DNA from: Methanocorpusculum sp.
GTDB taxonomy: Archaea; Halobacteriota; Methanomicrobia; Methanomicrobiales; Methanocorpusculaceae
Reading direction: 5' to 3'
Assembly: GCA_029987395.1 (NCBI GenBank)
Contig: DALTVX010000023.1
Span: forward strand, 1-10,950
Length of the DNA: 10,950 bases
The translations under genes were made by a program, and so were the position numbers. The notes below the pieces were generated by a model. It saw only the letters and a program-made list of their open reading frames with translations. It was not told where the DNA came from and did no database searches. Of the stretch, positions 1 to 7,102 are shown piece after piece. Position 1 is the first letter of the stretch. Each line of letters opens with the position of its first letter.

Positions 1-78
1 CCCACTTCGGGTCTACGACCCTCGCTTGTTCACAAACCTATGGTTTGCTCCCCACTTCGGGTCTACGACCCTCGCTTG
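1..78 (-). repeat. Tandem ~50-bp palindromic repeat, left array (partial)
   Basis: One unit at 1-50 is followed by the first 28 bases of an identical unit at 51-78, so the period is 50. Each unit holds two short palindromes: gggtc-tac-gaccc (9-21 and 59-71) and caaacc-tat-ggtttg (33-47). The reverse complement of this unit matches the units at 7901-8048; by hand alignment 42 of 50 positions agree with the 7901-7950 copy. The strand is given as minus because this array is inverted relative to that one. The array may continue left of the window. No spacer-like unique sequence lies between units. Confidence 0.85.
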
Positions 79-111
79 CGTCCAACCCGCAATCTATTAC
101 CCTTCCAAAAA

Positions 112-126
112 CCTAATTATTAAATA
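112..126 (+). promoter_or_regulatory. Candidate archaeal promoter element (TATA-like) before the operon
   Basis: An AT-rich run (taattattaaata, 114-126) preceded by ccaaaaacc lies in the only non-repeat DNA between the left repeat array and the first gene. It is the best visible promoter candidate for the eight-gene block, but it sits only 5-17 bases before ATG 131, which is close for an archaeal TATA box. A weaker alternative is tctatta at about 93-99. Confidence 0.25.
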
Positions 127-130
127 ACTC

Positions 131-397
131 ATGGCTCCCGCAAAGACTCAGATCGCCGCCGCTCTCCTCATAGGATGGATGGGCACCGTTTCAGCGATAA
201 TGATCCTTGCACGGACCATCAACATCGAGATCTTTTTTGTCCTCTGGCTCATCGGCTTTTTGATCATCACCGAGTTTCTTGTCGTAACAACACTCCGACC
301 AAAAAGCGCACGCTGGCAAAGACTCATCGGGATTGCAGGCGTCGGCATCTTTGCCGTCATCATCATAATGAAGATCGTGGAGATCATTGCAAAATGA
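131..397 (+). CDS. Small three-helix membrane protein, first gene of the MoxR/DUF58 block
   Basis: An 88-residue protein made almost entirely of membrane segments, at about residues 7-27, 32-53 and 64-84, with a short basic loop (around RPKSARWQR, 56-64) between helices 2 and 3. I recognise no family. Its stop overlaps the next start (ATGA at 394-397), which ties it to the downstream genes and argues that it is a real subunit. No Shine-Dalgarno sequence precedes ATG 131; the upstream sequence is AT-rich (112-128). If that stretch is the TATA box, transcription would begin near or just inside the annotated start, and Met17 (179) would be an alternative. Its position suggests a membrane component or assembly factor of the complex; that is inference. 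Confidence 0.7.
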   Translation: MAPAKTQIAAALLIGWMGTVSAIMILARTINIEIFFVLWLIGFLIITEFLVVTTLRPKSARWQRLIGIAGVGIFAVIIIMKIVEIIAK

Positions 398-2109
398 AAA
401 TCAACATCGTCGCCGCGGCCGCAGCACTTGCCGTCATTTCGGCACTCATTCTGATCATCCTGGTTGCAGGAGGGGGCACCCTTCTCTATGCGGCAGAAGG
501 AAACGTTGCGACACCTGATCACGCCGATGCCTCGACCATCTCCGTCATGACCACCGAAGAGGCCGAGACCATTCTACCTTTGATGGCAAACATCATCGGC
601 CTCTCGTATGACGCGATGTTTCAGATGTACCTCAGCGACCCAGAGTATGCTGCCCGCTACCTCGCCGCATATGATAACACTGTGGGCAGACTCGGCACGA
701 ACTTGGGCAAGATCAAACTCACCCAGACCGACATCAACAAGTATCGAAAGGAATCGTCATCTCTTGGCACCTCTCTTCGGATAATACTCGAGGACAGGAT
801 CCGCATCGATCAGATCGACGCCCTCAAACGAGAGTATGCACTTCAGGGAAACAGCGCCGGGCTGTATCAGCTCTCTGCAGAGTCTGCACTTATCTATAAT
901 GAACTCTCCCTGACGGCAATGAATTATGTAGGTTCTGCCGAGGTCATGGAGGAGATCGCACTGCTCTACGGGCTTGACCCTACCCAGCTTCAGGCGACCA
1001 TCCCTCTTCTCACTAAATTGATCACCGCCGCCACCTCAGGAAAGATCACGGTCACCACCGATGCAGCAGGAAACCTCATCATCACCGAGGCGCCCGGGAC
1101 AAATACTGACACCTCAGGCTCCATCACCCTCTCCGTCACCCCAAGCACAGCCCGCTATGGTGACGTCCTGACCGTCTCCGGTGTCGCGAAAAACACCCAG
1201 CCGACACTTTCCATCTACTGGGACACAAGCCTCTGGGGAACTGCATCGGTCGATACCGCCGGTCATTATGCAAAGCGGCTCACCGTTGGGCAGATCTTCG
1301 AGGGTAGTCACGCGGTCACCGTCCAGTCGGGCGGCATCAGCTCTAAACCGACCTATATCACTATTTTGTCACAACCCTCGTTCGTGAGCATTCTCAAATC
1401 TGAGCAGACCGGCGGCGAGCTTCACCGAAAACTCACACTCTACGGCCTTCTTTTGACCGAAGATGATCGCCCTGTGATTGGAGCGCCCGTCACCGTCTTT
1501 TCAGAAGATCACATCAGCATCGGGACCGGCTTCACCAATGCAAAAGGTGTCTGGAACGTATCTGCCGAGCTCATCGACGGGGGCTATGTCTTCTACGCCG
1601 TTTTCGATGACGTATCCTTCCCACTTGATGAGAGCATGAGCGATCTGTATCCGGTCACGATCCTTGACCCGACCATCTTCTACATCCTTCTCGCCGCAGC
1701 CGGCGGTGTTTTTCTCGTTCTGGTCATTCGTTTTGTCATAAAACGAAAACCCAAAGCAGCACCCGGCCGAGCATCTGCCTCCCTCCTTGGAAACAAGGCG
1801 AAGGTCCCAAGCGGCATCAAGACGACCCTGACGCATGTCTTTAAGACGGAAGATACCGATCCGGACCTGCTCCGCCGTATCTACAGAAAGACCGCTCTTT
1901 TCCTTGCCGCTATCGCAGGAATAGAAAATGTTGAGGTCCTCACACCCCGTGAACTTTTAGCTGCGGTGCCGTCTCCCAAGGAAAAAATCCAAGAGTTTAT
2001 AACAATGTATGAGTATCTTCACTATGCGAATGTTTCGGCGGGTCCTGACCAGATAAAACATCTAAAGGACCTTTCAAAACAGATCATCGAGGGCACGTAT
2101 GACAAATAA
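394..2109 (+). CDS. Membrane-anchored protein with helical and Ig-like ectodomains and a DUF4129-like cytoplasmic tail
   Basis: A protein of 571 residues starting at ATG 394, which overlaps the previous stop and has GGAG at 379-382. Visible order: N-terminal hydrophobic signal or anchor (about 5-33); an alpha-helical region (about 50-215); a beta-rich Ig-like domain (about 243-325, beginning SITLSVTPSTARYGDVLTVSG); a second beta-sandwich-like domain (about 330-420, with PVIGAPVTVFS and the TNAKGVWNVS turn typical of Ig-like/carboxypeptidase-regulatory-like folds); a transmembrane helix (about 428-449) followed by a basic stop-transfer RKPK; and a cytoplasmic tail. The tail ends in a DUF4129-like helical module with LTPREL (516-521) and MYEYLHYA (538-545). 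The next gene has the same module after an unrelated ectodomain. Inferred role: a surface-exposed subunit whose tail is handled by the MoxR/DUF58 pair. In-frame sequence extends upstream to 175, but that would overlap the first gene and lose the signal segment. Confidence 0.85.
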   Translation: MKINIVAAAAALAVISALILIILVAGGGTLLYAAEGNVATPDHADASTISVMTTEEAETILPLMANIIGLSYDAMFQMYLSDPEYAARYLAAYDNTVGRLGTNLGKIKLTQTDINKYRKESSSLGTSLRIILEDRIRIDQIDALKREYALQGNSAGLYQLSAESALIYNELSLTAMNYVGSAEVMEEIALLYGLDPTQLQATIPLLTKLITAATSGKITVTTDAAGNLIITEAPGTNTDTSGSITLSVTPSTARYGDVLTVSGVAKNTQPTLSIYWDTSLWGTASVDTAGHYAKRLTVGQIFEGSHAVTVQSGGISSKPTYITILSQPSFVSILKSEQTGGELHRKLTLYGLLLTEDDRPVIGAPVTVFSEDHISIGTGFTNAKGVWNVSAELIDGGYVFYAVFDDVSFPLDESMSDLYPVTILDPTIFYILLAAAGGVFLVLVIRFVIKRKPKAAPGRASASLLGNKAKVPSGIKTTLTHVFKTEDTDPDLLRRIYRKTALFLAAIAGIENVEVLTPRELLAAVPSPKEKIQEFITMYEYLHYANVSAGPDQIKHLKDLSKQIIEGTYDK

Positions 2110-3601
2110 TTTAAAACTGAGCCTACAAAAAAATAGACCCGAAGAGCGGGGTATTTTTACAAGAACTGCAGTTCTTCTGCTAGTCCTGACCCTTCTTTTT
2201 GCTGGAGGGATATGCGGGTTTGCCGCTGCCGATGACTTGATCGAAAACACCACCGCTACAGGGACCGCAGTAAAACTTTCGAACCTTGCAGCGGCACTGA
2301 ATAGTACCGCGGCCAACCTGACCACAAAGACAACTGCGGATGTGAGTGCAGATCTCGAAGCTATCGCTACTGATATAGAGACAGCACAGATCGCTCTTGG
2401 CGGCACACCTCTTGCCTCCTCCGAGGTCCAGGATCTTATACGCATCAAAAATACAATTTCGGCCGCATCATCCGACCTTCTGTTTGAAGATGTCGACAAG
2501 GCAGGTGTGGTCTCCACCATACATACGGCACAAACAGACCTTGCAGCGGTCAAAGACACTCTCACCTCCACCCTTGCATGGGCAGGAAACAATCAGGAAT
2601 CGTATGGCTCAGACACGCTGATCCTTGAACAAGCCTGCACCGATATCATAAATATCTCTGCCTCTCTCGAAACTGCCGCCGCCTCTCTGACCGCAGAAAC
2701 TCCCGATATATCAGGGATCCGTGACCAGCTTTTAACACAGATCGATGAGCTGATCGTCATCAGAGACGAACTCGTCGCCAACGCCACCCCACTCACGATC
2801 ACCGACGAACTCACCGGCATCATAAGTGATCTTCAGGCATCGGCCGATTCACTGCAGAATGGAGCAGACCCAGCTCTGGTCTCTCTTGACATCATCAGCT
2901 CCTCAGCAGCGGTCGAGGCGCTGAATATGCAGATAGCTGACCTCCCGATCCCAGAAACCGGTGTTCCAACAGAAACGCCAACTGAAATACCGACCGAAAC
3001 ACCAACTGAGATCGAGACGACCACCGTTCCAACAGCTGAGGTCACCATCCCGATCGAGACACAGACACCAGAAGAGGACAACGGCGCAGGCATCATCATC
3101 CTCGTGATCAGCATTATCGCCGTTTGTCTAGTGATAGTCGGAGCCGGTTTTTTTATCATCAAAAAACGCCGCGACCAGAATAGACCCGACCCCTTGAAGC
3201 ATGATTTTTCCACGCAGACCGACGAAATATTCTCTGCCCCAAAACAAACAGAGCAGCCCATCGCCGAACCTGAGACCCCAATACAGATCGAGAAACCGGC
3301 CCCCACCCCAACTCCGGCGCCCATTCTTCCCGCCGAACCCAAAAAGCCGGTCATCATCCCCTCAGACGCAGGACCGGCAGAGCAGTTCAAACTCATCACC
3401 GCCGCCATCGCCAAAAATCGCGGCATCGTGAAAAGCGAAGCCCTCTCGCCCCGTGAACTCATCGATCCAAAAAAATCAGATCCACAGCTCCTTGAGTACA
3501 TCGCCCTTTATGAAAAGGTGCGCTACTCGAAAAGCTCCACACCTGCAGACACCGCACGCCTGAAAGAGCTTGCAGCCAGGATACTCAAAGAAAACGCATG
3601 A
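2099..3601 (+). CDS. Membrane-anchored helical protein with Thr/Pro stalk and DUF4129-like cytoplasmic tail
   Basis: A 500-residue protein overlapping the previous gene by 11 nt, with GAGGG at 2089-2093. Visible order: signal peptide (about 21-43, ending ...GFAAA); a helical ectodomain (45-283) rich in Ala/Thr/Ser/Asp/Leu with coiled-coil-like spacing and several N-x-S/T sequons; a Thr-Pro-Glu stalk (285-327) built from ETPTEIPT-type repeats; a transmembrane helix (330-354) followed by KKRRDQNR; a cytoplasmic Pro-rich linker (about 390-425); and a C-terminal DUF4129-like module with LSPREL (449-454) and YEKVRYS (471-477). It is therefore a single-pass protein with the bulk outside and a small tail inside. 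It shares only the tail with its upstream neighbour, so the two look like alternative surface subunits docking to the same cytoplasmic machinery. The function of the ectodomain is unknown. Confidence 0.85.
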   Translation: MTNNLKLSLQKNRPEERGIFTRTAVLLLVLTLLFAGGICGFAAADDLIENTTATGTAVKLSNLAAALNSTAANLTTKTTADVSADLEAIATDIETAQIALGGTPLASSEVQDLIRIKNTISAASSDLLFEDVDKAGVVSTIHTAQTDLAAVKDTLTSTLAWAGNNQESYGSDTLILEQACTDIINISASLETAAASLTAETPDISGIRDQLLTQIDELIVIRDELVANATPLTITDELTGIISDLQASADSLQNGADPALVSLDIISSSAAVEALNMQIADLPIPETGVPTETPTEIPTETPTEIETTTVPTAEVTIPIETQTPEEDNGAGIIILVISIIAVCLVIVGAGFFIIKKRRDQNRPDPLKHDFSTQTDEIFSAPKQTEQPIAEPETPIQIEKPAPTPTPAPILPAEPKKPVIIPSDAGPAEQFKLITAAIAKNRGIVKSEALSPRELIDPKKSDPQLLEYIALYEKVRYSKSSTPADTARLKELAARILKENA

Positions 3602-4443
3602 AAAAACGAGTCCTCCTAGCCCTTCTCCTCCTTCTCGTTGCAGTCCTCATAGCGACCGCCCAGTTTGCCACCACCGATGCTGAATACAGCCGGTTCAACA
3701 TCAACTGGAACGGCACCTCTGACTTTTTTGGGATGGCGGCAGACAAACAGTTCGTCTACAGCTATGATGACCTGCCCGCTATGAGTGGCAACACGCTGCT
3801 GATCATCGCACCCGGCACAGAGTTTGCCGGTCTTGCAAACTATCTGTATCAGGGCAATACTGTTATCATCGCCGATCAGAGCGGGAACGCCAACATCCTC
3901 CTTGAAGAGGTCGGCAGCTCCATCCGGGTGTATGATGCTGAGGTCCGCTCCACCAGCATGGAGTACAAAGATATGGGAATCTTCCGGGGAACGGTCGAGG
4001 GCGACCTCTTTGGGTCAAACGTCACCACCCTCACCTTCAACTATCCGGGCTACCTCACCGGCGGCGATATCATCGCCTCCACCTCCCACCTCTCATGGAT
4101 AGACACCAATGGAAACAACATCCCGGATATTGGTGAAACACTGAAAGTTTATTCCCTTGCAGCATCAGAAAATATAGGTACAGGTCGTGTCATTGTCATT
4201 GCTGACCCCTCGGTCTTCATCAACAGTATGGTTGTCCGTACTCATACCGAAAATATGCAGGTCATCAATGCTCTTCTGGGAGAAGAACTCATAATTGACC
4301 AGACAAACTCAAAAACGACCTTAGGCGGCGGACTATGTCCCCTCCTTTCGACGATGCACAGATTCCCTGCTCTTGGGACCATCCTCATAACCATTCTCTT
4401 CATCCTTGCAGCCCTGATCGGCATACGGAGACCCCATCAATGA
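3598..4443 (+). CDS. DUF4350-type membrane-anchored protein
   Basis: A 281-residue protein starting in an ATGA overlap with the previous gene. The Shine-Dalgarno is weak, so translation probably depends on coupling. An N-terminal hydrophobic signal or anchor (4-22) precedes the family-like region: SRFNINWNGTSDFF (31-44), strand NTLLIIAPGTEF (65-76), YLYQGNTVIIAD (82-93) and GRVIVIADPSVFIN (196-209). A C-terminal helix (257-276) ends in a basic RRPHQ. DUF4350 proteins have, to my knowledge, a class I glutamine-amidotransferase-like fold and recur next to MoxR and DUF58 genes. I see no obvious catalytic Cys at a nucleophile elbow, so a structural or binding role fits better than catalysis. Residues 169-180 resemble a calcium-binding loop (Asp/Asn at 169, 171, 173 and 177, Glu at 180). 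The soluble part between the two anchors is probably extracytoplasmic. Confidence 0.8.
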   Translation: MKKRVLLALLLLLVAVLIATAQFATTDAEYSRFNINWNGTSDFFGMAADKQFVYSYDDLPAMSGNTLLIIAPGTEFAGLANYLYQGNTVIIADQSGNANILLEEVGSSIRVYDAEVRSTSMEYKDMGIFRGTVEGDLFGSNVTTLTFNYPGYLTGGDIIASTSHLSWIDTNGNNIPDIGETLKVYSLAASENIGTGRVIVIADPSVFINSMVVRTHTENMQVINALLGEELIIDQTNSKTTLGGGLCPLLSTMHRFPALGTILITILFILAALIGIRRPHQ

Positions 4444-5402
4444 CAGACGCACAGAACCTTGATACCATCCAAAAATTTCATGAACAGCTAAAGGAACGAC
4501 TGCATCAATGCATCATCGGGTATGACGACCTGATGGATCTTTTGACCATAGCATTTCTCAGTGACGGTGCTCTTCTCATGGAAGGTGTCCCAGGGACCGC
4601 AAAGACCACACTCTGTAAATTCTTTGCTCAAAACATCGGTGGAACATTCGGTCGCCTGCAGGGAGCTGTCGATATCCTTCCAATGGACGTCACCGGGTTT
4701 CAGAGGCTTGACCCGGTCAATAAAACCTTCACCTTCTCACAAGGCCCGATTTTTTCCAACCTCTTTCTTGTGGACGAGATCAACCGTATGACGCCAAAAG
4801 CTCAGGGTTCTCTTCTTGAAGCTCTTGCCGAGCGTCAGGTCACGATCGATAATAAGACCGAGCCGCTTCCAAAACCGTTCCTTGCTATTGCGACACAGAA
4901 CCCATATGAAATGGAAGGGACCTTCAACTTGATCGAGTCACAGAAGGATCGGTTCTCGCTCAGTTACAGGATCGAACATTTGGATGTAGCGGATGAGGTC
5001 TCCGTTCTCAGAAAAGGTATGGCATGTGGCCTCGATCCGACGAGCTACATAAAGGACGGCGTGCTCGCTAGTACGGAAAAGATCATCAATATGCAAAAAG
5101 AGGTCACAACCGTCTATGCAAGCGACGATATTCTTTCCTATATCGGCGACCTTGTCGAAGCAACCAGAAAACACCCTGATATCAAACTCGGTATCAGCAC
5201 CCGAGGCTCCCTCGCTCTTCTTCGAAGTGCCATGGCAAATGCCGCTATAAATGGACGCGACTACGTCATCCCGGACGATATCAAGTATCTCGCCCCCTTT
5301 GCATTCTCACACCGTATCATCCTTAAACGCGAATCGGCACTCACCGGAAGAAAGGTGGAACCTGTCATCAAAGAGATCCTCGAAAGCGTTTCGGTGAGAT
5401 GA
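4440..5402 (+). CDS. MoxR-family AAA+ ATPase
   Basis: A 320-residue cytoplasmic ATPase of usual MoxR length. Motifs: Walker A GVPGTAKTT (49-57, with the Ala-Lys variant common in MoxR proteins), Walker B LFLVDEINR (108-116), sensor 1 ATQNP (151-155), the arginine-finger region GTFNLIESQKDRF (160-172) and a sensor 2-like STRG (253-256). It starts at ATG 4440 inside the previous stop (ATGA), with GGAG at 4427-4430; longer in-frame starts back to 4335 would bury it in the upstream gene. MoxR ATPases act as chaperone-like remodelers, usually paired with VWA or DUF58 proteins. The DUF58 gene follows after 3 nt. Inferred role: it powers assembly or conformational change of the membrane subunits encoded around it. 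Confidence 0.95.
   Translation: MTDAQNLDTIQKFHEQLKERLHQCIIGYDDLMDLLTIAFLSDGALLMEGVPGTAKTTLCKFFAQNIGGTFGRLQGAVDILPMDVTGFQRLDPVNKTFTFSQGPIFSNLFLVDEINRMTPKAQGSLLEALAERQVTIDNKTEPLPKPFLAIATQNPYEMEGTFNLIESQKDRFSLSYRIEHLDVADEVSVLRKGMACGLDPTSYIKDGVLASTEKIINMQKEVTTVYASDDILSYIGDLVEATRKHPDIKLGISTRGSLALLRSAMANAAINGRDYVIPDDIKYLAPFAFSHRIILKRESALTGRKVEPVIKEILESVSVR
5393..5397 (+). promoter_or_regulatory. Shine-Dalgarno GGTGA for the DUF58 gene
   Basis: GGTGA lies inside the last codons of the MoxR gene, 8 nt before ATG 5406. It matches the archaeal anti-Shine-Dalgarno complement (GGAGGTGAT) and fixes the start chosen for the DUF58 protein. Confidence 0.6.
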
Positions 5403-5405
5403 TCC

Positions 5406-6668
5406 ATGCGTCCAACACGACCGACCGGTCTGCTTCTGCTTTTTGCACTGGTCTGTTTTGTCTATGCATGGATGATGAACATAGGAGAAGCAGTAGCTGC
5501 GGGATTTGGTATCCTGGTGTTTCTTGCGATCCGTGCCTGGTTCTTTCAAACCGCAGTCCGTGAACTCGCGGCCTCTCTTACCGTCACCAGAGAAGCAGAC
5601 AGGACCATCCTGACGCAGAACACGATCGTGAACGTCAGATCCTCGATCACGGCGGTCACAAAAAGTCTGGATGCATCCTTCGAGGATCTCCCTCCGGCAG
5701 GAGCCGCGCTGGGCACGTGCAGCACGAAGTTCACAGAAGGGAAAGCCTTCTACTCATTCAACCTCCCGGTGATCGGCGAGTCCTTTTTTAGAGGTGTTCT
5801 TGTCACCTGCAGCGACCTATTTTTCACTCACAAGCTTCTCGTCGCACGAAATGCAGAGCAGCCCAAACTCACCATGTATCCGACCGGGATCTCTGCGACC
5901 CATTATGCCGTCGGTCGTGGATCTGGATGGAGCACACAGGAGTACGACCGCCCGGCCCTTATTCTCGGGACGGATACACGGACGATGCGTCCTTTTTTAG
6001 ATGGCGACAGTCCGCGGGACCTTGACTGGAAACTCACCAGTAAACACCAGAAGATGTATGTTCGGCTGAGAATGGATGCATCCGGCGGTCTTCCAGCGCT
6101 TGTCATCGATCTGCCGCCAAAGGGGGTTTCAGAGGATCTCTGCATTCATTTTGCCGAAATGACCGTCGGCGTTCTCGAAAGTCTCTCGATCGGTGAGGAG
6201 TTTCCGGTGATCTTCATCTCAGGAGCTACGTATCTTGAAACAGTTCGCTCAGGAGAGAAAGTCCATATCCTCGCCAGGCTCAAACAATCTGGAACGATCT
6301 ATGCAACCGAGCATCTGTTTCGCATGCGTCACCCGGGAACTTCCAGCAAAAGCCTTGGGGTGAGGCATCAGCTCTCCGACACCGAGCGCCGGATCAAGGA
6401 GCTGACGAGTTTGTATGCCGGCAGGTATCCGACCGAGTTCGAGCTGACCATGCGAGGGGTCTCGGCCTTTCTTGCAGAGGAGACGCATATCTCCTACATC
6501 ACGACAGCGATCGGGGATCTAAGTCATATGACCTACCTGATAAACGAGACAAAGAGAAACGAGCGGCATGCCACCGCCTTTGTTGTGGGCGTTGCAGGGA
6601 CCCCTCGTGAAGAAGAGGTGCGCACCGCCTTTTCTTTTGCCGGAGCAGATGTCGTGGAGATGATTTGA
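5406..6668 (+). CDS. DUF58 family protein, MoxR partner
   Basis: A 420-residue protein starting 3 nt after the MoxR stop. Two N-terminal hydrophobic segments (about 7-22 and 27-47) anchor it; a beta-rich region follows, then the DUF58 signature at 197-222, FLDGDSPRDLDWKLTSKHQK, equivalent to the family pattern G-D-x-x-R-x-[ID]-W-[KR]-x-[ST]-[AS]-[RK]. The rest (about 228-420) resembles a degenerate VWA-like fold: ALVIDLPP (231-238) sits where the MIDAS strand would be, but the DxSxS motif is not intact. It is the near-universal neighbour of MoxR ATPases; its biochemical role is not established. The order MoxR then DUF58 and the tight spacing suggest a two-protein machine at the inner face of the membrane that contacts the DUF4129-like tails. 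Confidence 0.9.
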   Translation: MRPTRPTGLLLLFALVCFVYAWMMNIGEAVAAGFGILVFLAIRAWFFQTAVRELAASLTVTREADRTILTQNTIVNVRSSITAVTKSLDASFEDLPPAGAALGTCSTKFTEGKAFYSFNLPVIGESFFRGVLVTCSDLFFTHKLLVARNAEQPKLTMYPTGISATHYAVGRGSGWSTQEYDRPALILGTDTRTMRPFLDGDSPRDLDWKLTSKHQKMYVRLRMDASGGLPALVIDLPPKGVSEDLCIHFAEMTVGVLESLSIGEEFPVIFISGATYLETVRSGEKVHILARLKQSGTIYATEHLFRMRHPGTSSKSLGVRHQLSDTERRIKELTSLYAGRYPTEFELTMRGVSAFLAEETHISYITTAIGDLSHMTYLINETKRNERHATAFVVGVAGTPREEEVRTAFSFAGADVVEMI

Positions 6669-7102
6669 TGGATCTAAAAATTATCGCAGTGATCACCGCG
6701 GTCATCGCAGTGGTCGGAGCCTCTGGTGATCAGAGGATCATGGCAGGGATCATTGCGGCAGCCTTCCTTGTCTGCACGTTTGCCGCGATCCAAAAAGAAC
6801 AACGTATCCTGCTGCTGTCTGCGACCGGGTTCCCGCTCGTGTTCACAGCGGGCTTTCCGATCGTCGCCGGCCTGCTGGTTACGGCCGTCATACTGACGCT
6901 CCTTGCTGCGTCTGGGACAAAAATAACTCTTCATGTCATTCTTGCAGCAGCGGCAGCGGGAGTCGCCGGCGGCATCTGGTCATTGCAGATGTCGACGGCT
7001 CTTTCGATCCTGGCATCAGGCATCTTTGCCGTCATTGTCATTTATATTATATTTGTCAGACAATACCGACTGAAAAAAGAAGTTGAGGGACCATCCAAAT
7101 GA
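6668..7102 (+). CDS. Multi-helix integral membrane protein of unknown family
   Basis: A protein of 144 residues starting at ATG 6668, which shares one base with the DUF58 stop (TGATG). GGAGATGAT (from 6656) is a good Shine-Dalgarno with 8-nt spacing. A TTG one codon earlier (6665) is possible but less attractive. About five hydrophobic segments (around 4-18, 23-42, 47-80 as one or two, 86-103, 109-130) end in a basic tail RQYRLKKEVEGPSK, consistent with a cytoplasmic C-terminus. Composition is heavily Ala/Ile/Val, with no charged residue inside most helices and no catalytic motif visible. I do not recognise a family. Genes for small polytopic proteins often accompany MoxR/DUF58 clusters, so a scaffold or channel-like subunit is plausible but unproven. 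Confidence 0.75.
   Translation: MDLKIIAVITAVIAVVGASGDQRIMAGIIAAAFLVCTFAAIQKEQRILLLSATGFPLVFTAGFPIVAGLLVTAVILTLLAASGTKITLHVILAAAAAGVAGGIWSLQMSTALSILASGIFAVIVIYIIFVRQYRLKKEVEGPSK

Noticed and set aside
175..393. N-terminal extension of the 394 gene back to 175
   Set aside because: It would overlap the first gene in another frame and add a charged His/Asp/Arg-rich stretch before the signal segment; the ATGA overlap and GGAG support 394.
2833..3501. Long antisense open frames, such as 222 codons here and others opposite 1501-1836, 2074-2592, 7056-7586 and 8342-8767
   Set aside because: They lie opposite strongly supported coding genes, have no recognisable domains or ribosome binding sites, and show the composition expected of shadow frames in a ~50% GC genome.
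4335..4439. Longer MoxR start at 4335
   Set aside because: The extra 35 residues lie inside the DUF4350 gene and match nothing in MoxR proteins; ATG 4440 overlaps the upstream stop and has GGAG 9 nt before it.
5406..6668. Reading the C-terminal part of the DUF58 protein as an active VWA domain
   Set aside because: The strand ALVIDLPP is in the right place, but the DxSxS MIDAS motif is missing.
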